Shown: positions 33,540-42,962 of the stretch, one piece after another
Position numbering within the stretch: position 1 is the first letter of the stretch
Layout of the letters: every line of letters begins with the position of its first letter
NCBI GenBank assembly: GCA_018716975.1
Contig: DVJE01000017.1
Span: forward strand, 41,267 to 105,266
From: Candidatus Gallacutalibacter stercoravium
GTDB taxonomy: Bacteria > Bacillota > Clostridia > Oscillospirales > Acutalibacteraceae
DNA: 64,000 nt
Reading direction: 5' to 3'
Notes under the pieces: generated by a model
What the model saw: the letters and a program-made list of their open reading frames with translations, nothing else
Databases searched by the model: none
Told to the model about the DNA's origin: nothing
Program-made: the position numbers and the translations under genes

Positions 33540-34898
33540 TTAAATTACCACAATGCCCAAACCGTTTAACACCGAGCTTACTAAAATAGCCACTATACAG
33601 ATGGGCGCCACATACTTGATAATCACCACAAAAAGCTTTTCCCCATGAAAAGGAGAAGAAAGCTTTACTTCGTCGCAAATCACCTTGGTTTTTACAAAAT
33701 AACCCACAAAGATGCAAGTAAGAAAAGCCACGATGGGCATCAGCACGCTGTTGCTGATAAAATCAAAGAAATCCAAAATGGAAAGGCCCAAAATTTGAAC
33801 GCCGCTCCACACGCCGTACCCCAAAGAAGAGGGAATGCCAATCGCCAACGATCCAACCGCCACCACCAAGCAGGTAACTTTGCGGTTCCAATGCAGCTTA
33901 TCCTGCAAGATCGAAACCACCGTTTCCATCAAAGAAATGGACGAAGTCAGCGCCGCGAACAGCACCAGTAAGAAGAATACCGCACCTACTACGCCGCCCA
34001 TCCACATGGTGTTAAACACCTTGGGCAACATCTGAAACATCAGCCCCGCGCCCGCCTGCAACTGAGATTCATCCCCACCGGAGAACACAAATACCGACGG
34101 CACAATCATTAATCCCGCCAGCAGGGCAAAACCCGTATCAAAAATCTCAATCTGGTGCACCGATTTTTCTAAGTCTACATCCTTTTTCATATAGGAGCCA
34201 TAGGTTATCATAATACCCATGGCCAACGACATGGAGTAAAACAGCTGACCCAAAGCCGCCAGAACCGTGGTGACCGAGAACTTGCTGAAATCGGGCATAA
34301 GATAGTATTTAACGCCCTCCAAAGCGCCGGGCATGCACACGCAATAAACAGCAATGACGATAGAAAGTATCACCAGCACCGGCATCATAAAGCGGCTGGC
34401 CTTTTCTATCCCTTTTTCAACGCCCAACATCACAATAACGGCGGTTATGGCAATATACACTGTGAGCCACAACACCGGTTGGCCTGTTTGACCAATAAAA
34501 CCGGAAAAATAGCTGTCGCCCGCTGCGGCGGGACCTTCCCCGGTGGCGAAGGTCACCAGGTATTTTATCACCCAGCCGCCGATCACGCAGTAATAGGGCA
34601 AAATTATCATGGGCACAACCGAAGACAGCCACCCCAAAAAGCTAAATTTCTTGTTCAGCATGCCGTAAGCTTCAATGGCGCTTTTTCCGGTTTTGCGCCC
34701 AATGGCAATTTCCGCCACCATTAAGGCAAAGCCAAAGGTAACCGCCAGCACAATGTAAACCAGCAAAAAGATCCCGCCGCCGTATTTGGCTGCCAAATAT
34801 GGAAAACGCCAAATATTGCCCAGGCCAACCGCCGATCCAGCCGCCGCAAGCACAAAGCCCACGCGCCCCGAAAAGCTACTTCGTTTTTCTTTTTCCAT
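33540..34898 (-). CDS. Sodium:neurotransmitter symporter family (NSS/SNF) transporter
   Basis: 452 residues with about 11-12 membrane spans. The first spans carry GRVGFVLAAAGSAVGLGNIWRFPYLAAKYGGG, split here as FVLAAAGSAVGLGN and IWRFPY, the hallmark Na1/Na2 and substrate-site region of LeuT-like carriers. Bacterial members import amino acids, often tryptophan or tyrosine. Substrate not assignable here. Own promoter TTGCAA-17-CATAAT. Confidence 0.93.
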   Translation of the reverse strand: MEKEKRSSFSGRVGFVLAAAGSAVGLGNIWRFPYLAAKYGGGIFLLVYIVLAVTFGFALMVAEIAIGRKTGKSAIEAYGMLNKKFSFLGWLSSVVPMIILPYYCVIGGWVIKYLVTFATGEGPAAAGDSYFSGFIGQTGQPVLWLTVYIAITAVIVMLGVEKGIEKASRFMMPVLVILSIVIAVYCVCMPGALEGVKYYLMPDFSKFSVTTVLAALGQLFYSMSLAMGIMITYGSYMKKDVDLEKSVHQIEIFDTGFALLAGLMIVPSVFVFSGGDESQLQAGAGLMFQMLPKVFNTMWMGGVVGAVFFLLVLFAALTSSISLMETVVSILQDKLHWNRKVTCLVVAVGSLAIGIPSSLGYGVWSGVQILGLSILDFFDFISNSVLMPIVAFLTCIFVGYFVKTKVICDEVKLSSPFHGEKLFVVIIKYVAPICIVAILVSSVLNGLGIVVI

Positions 34899-34932
34899 TC
34901 CTCATTATCCCCTTTTCACATAGCGTGTGTCA

Positions 34933-34961
34933 ATTATGGCACAATCCACCCTTATTTGCAA
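34933..34961 (-). promoter_or_regulatory. Promoter of the NSS transporter gene
   Basis: On the minus strand TTGCAA, 17 bases, CATAAT, 35 bases before the ATG. Confidence 0.6.
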
Positions 34962-34987
34962 CGCTTGATACCGGCGCCGCCCGGTAC

Positions 34988-36388
34988 TCAGCGAGTTACG
35001 TTGCGCAGCCAAGACATCCGCCTGTAATGCACCGCAGTAAAAGGCAGTTTAATTATCTCATCGCTCATCAGCAGCACATACACCACTGGTACGCTCCACT
35101 GAAACACAAAGGCCGCCAGAGCGCCCAATAAAATAGAGCAGCCCCACATGGTGGATACATCCAAAAATAAACCAAATTTGGTGTCGCCCCCCGCGCGGAA
35201 GATGCCTACCACCATGGTGGTATTTACCGCTTGACCAATCACAAAATAAGACATAACAAACATCATAAACGATAAATAACCTTGGGCCTCCACCGACAGG
35301 GTCAAAGCAGAAATCACAATGGGGCGCACCAATAGAATGACGGCCGCGCCGGCACATCCGGCAATTAAGGTCAGCTTGATAAAACGGCGGGAATACAGCT
35401 TGGCCGCTTCATACCGATCTTCGCCGATAGCCTTACCGATTACGATAGCCGCCGCGTTGGCAATCCCAAACGCCACCACGGTTGCCAGCTGGCGGGCCAC
35501 CTGCGCCACTGAATTGGCCGCCACCACCGAGCTGCTCAAGTGGCCGATGACCACAGCGTTCATCGATGTGCCCAACCCCCACATCAGCTCGTTGGCGGTA
35601 ACCGGTATGGAATAGCGCAAAAAATCGCGAAACAGCAACCTATCGTGCACAAACAAATCCCGCAGTGAAAAGCGCACCACCTGGTTGCGGTGGGAATAAA
35701 CCAGCACTATCGCCAGTTCTACGCCGCGGGCCACCACTGTGCCCAGGGCTGCGCCGGCAATACCCATAGCGGGCAGCCCCAATAAGCCGAAAATAAAAAT
35801 AGAGTTTAACACAATATTGGTCAAAAGAGAAACCAGGTAAACCACAGTGGAAATAACCACCCGCTCTACACTGCGCATGATGTTCAGATACACCATGGTT
35901 ACCGACATCATCAGATAAGATACCGCCACCACCCGCAGGTAGCGCACCCCTTCATTGATAACAGCCTGATCAGAGGTAAAAATATGCATAATAGGGGCAG
36001 GGAACAACAAAACCGCCAGGGTAAAAAGCAACGCAATAGACAACGAAAAGCGCAGGGTAATACCCAACACCTTTTCTATGGTGCGTGTGTCTTTTTTGCC
36101 CCAATATTGGGCGGTAAGCACCGCTGCGCCCGAGGTCAGGCCAAAGAAAAACAGCGTCATAATAAACTGCACCTGGCCGGCCAGCGAAGAGGCCGATAGG
36201 GCTGTTTCCCCCACCCAACCCAACATCACCACGTCTGCCGAGGTGACTGCTACGTTTATCAGGTTCTGCAGCGCCATAGGCAACACCAGGGAAAATACCG
36301 TGCGGTAAAAGGTTTTGGCATCCTCCTTTTGCGCAAGCGTTTGCCCTCCGCCGGTCTGAGCAGCTGCAGGGCCTTTTTTATTTAACAT
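34988..36388 (-). CDS. MATE family multidrug/toxin efflux transporter
   Basis: 466 residues with 12 membrane segments. The opening VLPMALQNLINVAVTSADVVMLGWVGETALSA is characteristic of MATE proteins (NorM/DinF group), and the second half repeats the pattern (SIPVTANELMWGLGTSMNAVVIG). It would export drugs or metabolites using an H+ or Na+ gradient. The gene lies upstream of the RACE gene on the same strand but 87 bases apart; no clear link to corrinoid metabolism. Confidence 0.92.
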   Translation of the reverse strand: MLNKKGPAAAQTGGGQTLAQKEDAKTFYRTVFSLVLPMALQNLINVAVTSADVVMLGWVGETALSASSLAGQVQFIMTLFFFGLTSGAAVLTAQYWGKKDTRTIEKVLGITLRFSLSIALLFTLAVLLFPAPIMHIFTSDQAVINEGVRYLRVVAVSYLMMSVTMVYLNIMRSVERVVISTVVYLVSLLTNIVLNSIFIFGLLGLPAMGIAGAALGTVVARGVELAIVLVYSHRNQVVRFSLRDLFVHDRLLFRDFLRYSIPVTANELMWGLGTSMNAVVIGHLSSSVVAANSVAQVARQLATVVAFGIANAAAIVIGKAIGEDRYEAAKLYSRRFIKLTLIAGCAGAAVILLVRPIVISALTLSVEAQGYLSFMMFVMSYFVIGQAVNTTMVVGIFRAGGDTKFGLFLDVSTMWGCSILLGALAAFVFQWSVPVVYVLLMSDEIIKLPFTAVHYRRMSWLRNVTR

Positions 36389-36474
36389 GTTCTTTCTCCT
36401 CTCCGTCTACCTTGAAAAAAGCGCCTCCCCTCATACGCTTCTCTCTTATCCCCTATCAAGGAGCATTCCGCGCA

Positions 36475-38064
36475 CTATTCTTGTTCCGGGAACATCATAC
36501 ATTCAATATATTGATCCATAAAGTACGGGCTGGCCGACAAGGGAATATCCCTGGCCTCCAGGGCAAGCGCCGTGCACGCTTCGCGCATCTGATCAGACAG
36601 CAACGCCATTCCGGCGCCCATACCGGCACCGTTGCCCATGGCAACGGCCTTTTGTTGTAGCGCTGCGGGGATCAGCCCGATGTGCGCCGCCTTAACCGCA
36701 TCAATATAGCTGCCGAAACCGCCGCAAAGATACAACGCCTGCACTTCTTCCATAGGAATGCCCGCCTCATGGGCCAACGTCAGCAACCCGGCGCAAATAG
36801 CAGCCTTGGCCAGCTGAATATTGCGCACATCCTGCTGTGTGAGCACCACGCCGCTGTCGCCCAGGCGCACGAATACGCCCCATTCGTCGCTTTCTCCAAT
36901 CAAATCGGTAAAATCGTGATCCTCTTGCTCAATGAGACCGCTGTCGCCGATAATGCCCAAATCCAACAGCAGAGCAATGGCGCTGATAATGCCCGTACCG
37001 CAAATGCCCTTCGCTGGTTCATCGCCGATGGTGGTGCACACAATTTTGCCGTCTTGCAAGCGCACATCATTCACCGCCCCGCGAGAAGCCGTCATGCCCA
37101 TGGTGATCTCCGCCCCTTCAAAGGCCGGACCCGCCGCAGTGGAGCAGGTGATCAGCTTCCCCTGCCGCCACAGAGCCATCTCCCCGTTGGTGCCCACGTC
37201 CACCAGCAGCGAACACTGTTCCTTTTTGGTCATGCCTGAGGCCAACACAGCGCACATCACGTCGGCCCCCATATAGGCCCCCACACAGCGGGGCAAAAAC
37301 AGGCTGGCGTTTTGCAAAGCGGGGAACAGCCCGCCGGCCGCCGTCTCTTCACCAAACAAGCTTTGGGGCGTAAAGGGAGATACCGCAATTCCCGCTGCGT
37401 CATACCCCATCAAAAAGTGCAGCATGGTAGTGTTGCCCGTTATTACCACCCGCTTTACCTCACTGGCCGGCACTGTGTGTTCCTGCAAGGCTTGGGCAAA
37501 CATCTCGTTTAGCTGCCCTACAATGCTGCGCTGCATCTCATCCCGCCCCGGTTGCCCCTGCTGATTGCAGGCTTCAATACGGGAAATCACATCCGCACCA
37601 AAACGGCGCTGCCCATTCATGCGCCCTATGGTGCCTACCGGTTGGGCCTGGCCCAGCCGGTACAAGTAAACCACCACCGTAGTGGTGCCGATATCCACCG
37701 CAAATCCCCAGCCTGGTTTCTCATCCGGCGTGAAAACCGCCCCCAAAAAACCAGCCTGCACGGCGGAGTCGTCTTCTCCGGCTTGCAGCCAAACCTCGCA
37801 ATCCTCTATAGCCCGGGCAAAGCAAGCCAGCCGTATCCCCTGCCCGGCCGCCTGGGCCCCCAACAGCTTGAGCTCCTGCTCCTCGGCGGGAACCAACCCG
37901 CCGGCCGCCTTCACCCGGCATTTGCCACAGGTGTGCCTGCCGCCGCAGGGCATCACCAGGCCGGGGTGCCCATGCAGTAAATCTGCCAGCAACACCTCGC
38001 CGTCAAATTGAATATGTTCCGTCTTACCCCCGGTATGTACCGTCAATACCGCCATTGTCGTCAC
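36475..38064 (-). CDS. Reductive activator of corrinoid proteins (RACE/ASKHA-ferredoxin)
   Basis: 529 residues. An N-terminal [2Fe-2S] domain has CGGRHTCGKCRVK (about 45-57) plus an outlying Cys near 85, and the C-terminal two-thirds is an ASKHA-type ATPase (AVDIGTTTVVVYLY, DVGTNGEMALW, GNGAGMGAGMALL), the DUF4445 family. Such proteins (RACE, RamQ-like) reduce inactive Co(II) corrinoid to Co(I) using ATP. It is the expected maintenance partner of the corrinoid protein at 23.8 kb. Start is GTG at 38064 or ATG at 38055. Confidence 0.92.
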   Translation of the reverse strand: MTTMAVLTVHTGGKTEHIQFDGEVLLADLLHGHPGLVMPCGGRHTCGKCRVKAAGGLVPAEEQELKLLGAQAAGQGIRLACFARAIEDCEVWLQAGEDDSAVQAGFLGAVFTPDEKPGWGFAVDIGTTTVVVYLYRLGQAQPVGTIGRMNGQRRFGADVISRIEACNQQGQPGRDEMQRSIVGQLNEMFAQALQEHTVPASEVKRVVITGNTTMLHFLMGYDAAGIAVSPFTPQSLFGEETAAGGLFPALQNASLFLPRCVGAYMGADVMCAVLASGMTKKEQCSLLVDVGTNGEMALWRQGKLITCSTAAGPAFEGAEITMGMTASRGAVNDVRLQDGKIVCTTIGDEPAKGICGTGIISAIALLLDLGIIGDSGLIEQEDHDFTDLIGESDEWGVFVRLGDSGVVLTQQDVRNIQLAKAAICAGLLTLAHEAGIPMEEVQALYLCGGFGSYIDAVKAAHIGLIPAALQQKAVAMGNGAGMGAGMALLSDQMREACTALALEARDIPLSASPYFMDQYIECMMFPEQE

Positions 38065-38487
38065 CCGGCGTATGCGCCTACCCTTTCTTTATCGATATGA
38101 ATTTTTTCTTATTATAGCGCCGCTTCAAAGCAGCAGTGTTTTTTATCTAACAAAACAAAATACGTTTTGTCCTTTTGTGCAATGTATTTGCGTATATGGC
38201 GCCATAAAGCTATCTGAACGCAGAAAAGCCGATAGCGCCCCCAAGTGAGATGCGAACTCTCATAAACAAATGGATTTTTAGCCCGCGCAAATAGAGCCCC
38301 ACGCTAAAGCCAGAAAAAAACATCTGGATGACTTGAGCGAAAATAAGCGAAACCAGTTTTCTCTGCCCATGAGAAAACCGCCCGCACCTCCGCCAGAAGG
38401 GCGCAAACTTAAGTGAGCGAGGGCTTACACGCACGATATCATACTACAAAAAAAACAAAGTTTATTCAATAAAAAATGCGCGATCTT
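38065..38487. other. Divergent intergenic region of unknown content
   Basis: Between the RACE gene and the DUF1638 gene. A minus-strand 74-codon frame (38210-38434) has no ribosome site or family I trust. Alternating GC-rich and AT-rich blocks may hold regulation for the divergent pair. Confidence 0.45.
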
Positions 38488-38515
38488 TTGTAAAATCATG
38501 ATATTATGTTATAAT
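38488..38515 (+). promoter_or_regulatory. Promoter of the DUF1638-PocR-AraC genes
   Basis: TTGTAA, 16 bases, TATAAT. Confidence 0.6.
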
Positions 38516-38643
38516 GCCTTATGGTTAACCCCGCAGCTCCAACAGCATTCCATACAATAAAATGCGGGGTGCAATTGAATTCTCGGCTCTGCGGTTTGGC
38601 GGAAACTTTTCCTGCAACCTGTGGAGCAAAGGGAGGCGTTTTT

Positions 38644-39420
38644 ATGCGACTGGCCGTAATCGGCTGTAAAGTGTTCACCAGGGAACTGGGCCTAATCGGC
38701 GCGGATAGCCCCAACGTGCTTTCTTTTTTTTGGCTGGAGCAAGGACTGCACGACACCCCTGATTTTTTGCGCACCCAGCTACAGGCACAAATTGATTTGG
38801 TGGACGAACTACAGGAATCCGCCTATGAACATAAAAAATTTGACGCCATCGTGCTGGCCTACGGTTTGTGTTCCAACGGCGTCACCGGGATATCTTCTCG
38901 CACGCTGCCGCTGGTTGTGCCCCGCTGCGACGATTGCGTAGCCCTGTTTTTGGGCTCCCAGCGCCGGTATTTAGAGATGTTCGCCAGCCATAAGGGCACC
39001 TTTTGGTGCAACCGCAGCTGGTGGGAGCTTGGCAACGTGCCCAGTGCAGCCTACTACAACGCCAAGCTCAAAAGCTATGCCGAGCTCTATGGGGAAGACA
39101 ATGCCCAATACCTGCTCGACTTTGAAAACAGCTGGATACAAAATTACCGGGAATTTATTTACATCACATCGCCGCATTGCGACTGCCCCCAGGCCCAGGA
39201 GGAAGCCCAACGCAGCGCGCAGCAGTTTGGGCTGGGCTTTGAAACCGTGCCGGGCGATTCTTCCTTTATCCGCCGGCTGGTAAACGGCCCTTGGACCGAC
39301 GAAGAATTTTTCATCTGCCCTTCCGGCATGGTTTTATCCCCTTCTTATGACGAAGGAAAGTTTTGTTGCACGCCGTTTGAACAGAAGGCTGATCAATCGG
39401 CTGTTCTAACGTCTGTTTAA
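38644..39420 (+). CDS. DUF1638 family protein
   Basis: 258 residues from the ATG behind AAAGGGAGG. The order MRLAVIGCKVFTREL, FDAIVLAYGLCSNG, LVVPRCDDCVALFLGS and TFWCNRSWW fits DUF1638, a family seen repeatedly beside corrinoid methyltransferase genes. Several Cys and His residues (CDDC, HCDC) suggest metal or cofactor binding. Exact function unknown. It lies between the divergent RACE gene and the PocR-AraC regulator, strengthening the link. Confidence 0.8.
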   Translation: MRLAVIGCKVFTRELGLIGADSPNVLSFFWLEQGLHDTPDFLRTQLQAQIDLVDELQESAYEHKKFDAIVLAYGLCSNGVTGISSRTLPLVVPRCDDCVALFLGSQRRYLEMFASHKGTFWCNRSWWELGNVPSAAYYNAKLKSYAELYGEDNAQYLLDFENSWIQNYREFIYITSPHCDCPQAQEEAQRSAQQFGLGFETVPGDSSFIRRLVNGPWTDEEFFICPSGMVLSPSYDEGKFCCTPFEQKADQSAVLTSV

Positions 39421-39530
39421 ACAGCTGTTCAAACGTCAGCCCTGCCCACCGCATCCCAGCAGCCCGGTTAAGGGCAAAGTGCTTGGCAATTTTTCGCGCG
39501 GCTGGTAGCCGCGAAGGGAGTTTCATCGCT

Positions 39531-40793
39531 ATGACCCATTCACCGCAAAACAAAACGCCCTGTCCGCCTGCTGAGGGCTCCCTCCTCTGCAGGGCGGGGC
39601 GGCACGCCGCCTATATCCGTGAGCTGTGCGGCGTGGATTGCTGCGTTTATCAGGTGCAGGCCCACGGCTTTGCCGAGCGGCCGCCTGCTTTTTGTGAACG
39701 CCATTGCCCACATTACAACACCCCCCGCTGCACCTGCGCCTCCACCCATTTTTACGGCTGCGTAGAGGCGCAGCGCTGGTGCGGCAAATACATTTATTAC
39801 TGCCCGGCGGGGCTTATTTTTTCTGCCAACGCCTTGCCAGACGCCGAACGCCGCTTGGCGGCGGGCATCATCTGCGGCCCCGTGGTGATGACCAATTCTC
39901 CCGAGGCGGAGGACGAGCCCGGCGAACTGGCGCCCGATCTGCTGGCGCTGCTGCCCCGCATGAGCACCCAGCGGGTGCGCTACCTTTCTGAATTATTGGG
40001 GTCGGTTTGCGGCTACTTAGGCGGCAACGGCGCGGTGGAGCTGGTGGAGCAAGATCAGCAAAAGCTGCACAATAACCTTTACGATATGTCGCGCCAATAC
40101 CAAAAAAGCGGCCCATCCCCCTACCCCATCAACACCGAAAAGCAGCTGCAGCATCTGATAGCCACCGGCAACAAGGCCCAATCCCAGCAGTTGCTCAATC
40201 AGCTTTTGGGGCACATTTATTTTCATTCGGATGGGGATTTTGAAACCATACGCGCCCGGGCCATTGAACTTATCGTCATCCTCTCCCGCGCTACCATAGA
40301 CAGCGGCGGCGATTTAAACCAAATTTTCTGGCTGAACACCGCTTATCTAAAAGAAATTGAGCAGCTGCGGGATTTAGAGGGGGTAAACCGCCTGCTCACC
40401 CATGTGCTGCACCGCTTTATCAGCTGCGCCTTTGACTTTGACAACGTAAAGCATGTGGACGTGCTGTATAAAACCATTGATTATATTAAGGAGCATTGCA
40501 GCGAAAAAATTACGCTGGATGATTTGGCCGAAGCTGTGCACCTAAGCAAATCCTATTTAAGCCATATTTTTAAGGATGAGCTGCACTGCACCTTTACCAG
40601 CTACGTTAACCGCCTGCGCATTCAAAAGAGCAAGGCCTACCTGCTGAACGACAAGCTGAGCCTGGCGGAAATCGCTATGCTTTCGGGCTTTGAGGACCAA
40701 AGCTATTTTACCAAGGTGTTTAAAAAGGCCACCGGCGTTTCACCCGGCAAATTCCGGGAGCTGCGCGGCAACATTGTGCCGCGGGGGGAATAG
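39531..40793 (+). CDS. PocR-AraC transcriptional regulator
   Basis: 420 residues starting at ATG behind AAGGGAG. An N-terminal PocR-like sensory domain (about 25-170) has many Cys: CGVDCCVYQ, CERHCPHYNTPRC, CASTHFYGC and WCGKYIYYCPAGLIF. A middle helical region follows. The C-terminal AraC DNA-binding domain (about 320-420, ITLDDLAEAVHLSKSYLSHIF and ADIAMLSGFEDQSYF-like pattern) completes it. PocR domains bind small hydrocarbon derivatives in known cases; here they often accompany corrinoid genes. Likely regulator of the nearby UroD/corrinoid genes. Confidence 0.87.
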   Translation: MTHSPQNKTPCPPAEGSLLCRAGRHAAYIRELCGVDCCVYQVQAHGFAERPPAFCERHCPHYNTPRCTCASTHFYGCVEAQRWCGKYIYYCPAGLIFSANALPDAERRLAAGIICGPVVMTNSPEAEDEPGELAPDLLALLPRMSTQRVRYLSELLGSVCGYLGGNGAVELVEQDQQKLHNNLYDMSRQYQKSGPSPYPINTEKQLQHLIATGNKAQSQQLLNQLLGHIYFHSDGDFETIRARAIELIVILSRATIDSGGDLNQIFWLNTAYLKEIEQLRDLEGVNRLLTHVLHRFISCAFDFDNVKHVDVLYKTIDYIKEHCSEKITLDDLAEAVHLSKSYLSHIFKDELHCTFTSYVNRLRIQKSKAYLLNDKLSLAEIAMLSGFEDQSYFTKVFKKATGVSPGKFRELRGNIVPRGE

Positions 40794-40797
40794 CCGC

Positions 40798-40826
40798 TTG
40801 CTTTTGCCGGGCGGGGATGCTATACT
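40798..40826 (+). promoter_or_regulatory. Promoter of the T-box-iorAB-paaK operon
   Basis: TTGCTT, 17 bases, TATACT, starting transcription near 40833, about 320 bases before iorA. Confidence 0.7.
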
Positions 40827-40859
40827 AATAGCAACATAAAATTACTTAGATTTACATCG

Positions 40860-41113
40860 GTTACCCAAAAACCTTTGAGAAAGGGGAAAAACCGCGATTT
40901 TGCCCCATCAGCGAGCCGGCGGTGGTGAAAGCCCGGCGGGTGCGGCGCGGACATGTGGCCTTTTGAGGGCGCGGGGGAACGGGCCGGCCCTATTATCCCG
41001 CGACGGTTTGCCTACCGTTATCAGGCGCGAGTGGGCCGCTTGGCGGCCAAACAAGGTGGTACCGCAGGTTGGCGCCTGCCCTTGGCATATGCCGGGGCAG
41101 GCGTTTGTTTTTT
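40860..41113 (+). ncRNA. T-box riboswitch with intrinsic terminator
   Basis: The universal T-box is AACAAGGTGGTACCGC (41050-41065). Upstream a Stem I shows AGCGAGCC and the GGTGGTGAAAGCCCGGC apical-loop pattern (40910-40936), and GCGAGTGG follows before the T-box. A terminator CGCCTGCC/GGCAGGCG with T-run (41073-41113) ends it. Specifier loop is probably in CCTTTTGAGG (40959-40968); UUU (Phe) or UUG (Leu) are candidates, not settled. Uncharged tRNA should switch iorA on. Confidence 0.92.
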
Positions 41114-41150
41114 TATCCGCCCATAAGGCGGCAAAGAGGAGGTTTTATTT

Positions 41151-42962
41151 ATGGCGCAACCGTCACAACAGCTGTTGATGGGCAACGAAGCCATCGCCCT
41201 GGGGGCCATACGCGCCGGGGTGGGCTTTGTTTCGGGATATCCGGGCACGCCCTCTACCGAAATATTGGAAACCATAGCCAAGCACAACACCGGCGATATT
41301 TATGTGGAATGGTCGGTGAACGAAAAGGCCGCTTTAGAGGCCGCCGCCGGCGCCGCTTACGCCGGGCAAAGAACCATGGTCACCATGAAGCAGGTGGGGC
41401 TGAACGTGGCCTCCGACCCGCTGATGAGCCTGGCCTATATCGGCGTAAAGGGCGGCATGGTGATTGTTTCGGCCGACGATCCGGGCCCCATTTCTTCTCA
41501 AACCGAGCAGGATACCCGGCATTTTGCTTCTTTTTGCAAGCTGCCGGTGTTCGATCCCTCTTCGCCCGAAGAGGCTTATGAAATGATAGGCGATGCTTTT
41601 GCCTACTCCGAGCGGTACGCCACGCCGGTGTTGTTCCGCCCCACCACCCGGGTATGCCACGGCTGCGCCGCCATTGCGGTGGATACGCAGCGGCAAGCCC
41701 ACAAGCCCGAGGGCTTTGTGAAAGACGACAAATGGGTGATCTTCCCCCGCCTTTCTTACGAAAACCACAAAAAGATCGAAGCCCGCGCTCCGGTGCTCGC
41801 GCACGATTTTTCTTCTTATCCCCGCAACCTGTTGATTCCGGGGCAGTCATGTAAAAAGGGCGTGGCCGCCGGAGGCGTTAGCTGGGCTTACTTGCAAGAA
41901 GCCCTCAAGGCGGATGCGCCCGATGTGAAGCTATTGAAAGTTTCCATCCCTTACCCCTTCCCCGAAGAGTTGGCCCTAGAATTTTTGCAGGGGCTAGACG
42001 AGGTGCTGGTGGCCGAAGAGTTGGATCCCGTGATTGAGCGGGAGCTGGTATACCTGTGCGGCAAGCACCATTTGCCGGTCACCATCCGGGGCAAACTCAC
42101 CGGCGACATGCCCTGCGCCGGCGAAAATTCCGCCGTAACCATCCGCGCGGCGCTCAACCGGTTTTTGGGCCTGCCCGCAGGCCAGGCGCCGGAGCAAGAA
42201 AGCGCCCCCGCGCTGCCGGTGCGGCCCCCCGTATTGTGCGCCGGTTGCCCCCACCGGGCTTCTTTCTATGCGGTAAAGCAAGCCATGAAGGGCAAAAAGG
42301 CGGTTTTCTCGGGCGATATCGGCTGCTACACCCTAGGCAACGCCGCCCCTTTAAATATGGTAGACACCTGCCTTTGCATGGGCGCGGGCGTTACCATCGC
42401 CCAAGGGCTGCACCGTGTGGAGCCCGACGCTGTGAACTTTGCTTTTATCGGCGACTCCACCTTTTTCCACACCGGAATCCCCGGCGTTATCAACGCAGTG
42501 TATAACGAAACAAATATTGTACTAATTGTGTTGGATAATTCCACCACAGCCATGACCGGCCATCAGCCCCACCCCGGCACCGGCCGCACCATGATGGGCA
42601 ATATTTCAGAAAAAATCAGCATCCGCAAGGTGCTGGAGGGCATCGGGGTGCAGGATATCCACCAGGTTAACCCCCTGCATTTAACAGAAGCCGTGCAGGC
42701 CGTGCAGCAAGCGGCTGCCCATCCCGGCGTATCCGCCGTGCTGTTTGAAGCGCCCTGCATCGCGGTATCCAAACCCGGCCCCATGGCCCAGGTGGACGCC
42801 GCCAAGTGCACCGGCTGCCGCAAGTGCATCCGCGAGCTGGGCTGCCCCGCCCTGGTGCTGGAAAACGGCAAAGCGCATATTGAACCCACCCTGTGCTACG
42901 GCTGCGGGCTGTGCCAACAGGTTTGCCCCTTCGGCGCGATAGGAGGTGCCCAAAATGACTGA
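41151..42962 (+). CDS. iorA: Indolepyruvate:ferredoxin oxidoreductase alpha subunit
   Basis: 603 residues behind AGAGGAGG. The N-terminal half is a pyrimidine/transketolase-like domain (GNEAIALGAIRAGVGFVSGYPGTP); the thiamine-binding half has GDIGCYTLG and GDSTFFHTG. The C-terminus has two [4Fe-4S] motifs CTGCRKC and CYGCGLCQQVCPFG. It oxidatively decarboxylates indolepyruvate and other aryl pyruvates to aryl-acetyl-CoA, reducing ferredoxin. Works with iorB downstream, translation coupled through an 8-base overlap. T-box regulated. Confidence 0.95.
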   Translation: MAQPSQQLLMGNEAIALGAIRAGVGFVSGYPGTPSTEILETIAKHNTGDIYVEWSVNEKAALEAAAGAAYAGQRTMVTMKQVGLNVASDPLMSLAYIGVKGGMVIVSADDPGPISSQTEQDTRHFASFCKLPVFDPSSPEEAYEMIGDAFAYSERYATPVLFRPTTRVCHGCAAIAVDTQRQAHKPEGFVKDDKWVIFPRLSYENHKKIEARAPVLAHDFSSYPRNLLIPGQSCKKGVAAGGVSWAYLQEALKADAPDVKLLKVSIPYPFPEELALEFLQGLDEVLVAEELDPVIERELVYLCGKHHLPVTIRGKLTGDMPCAGENSAVTIRAALNRFLGLPAGQAPEQESAPALPVRPPVLCAGCPHRASFYAVKQAMKGKKAVFSGDIGCYTLGNAAPLNMVDTCLCMGAGVTIAQGLHRVEPDAVNFAFIGDSTFFHTGIPGVINAVYNETNIVLIVLDNSTTAMTGHQPHPGTGRTMMGNISEKISIRKVLEGIGVQDIHQVNPLHLTEAVQAVQQAAAHPGVSAVLFEAPCIAVSKPGPMAQVDAAKCTGCRKCIRELGCPALVLENGKAHIEPTLCYGCGLCQQVCPFGAIGGAQND

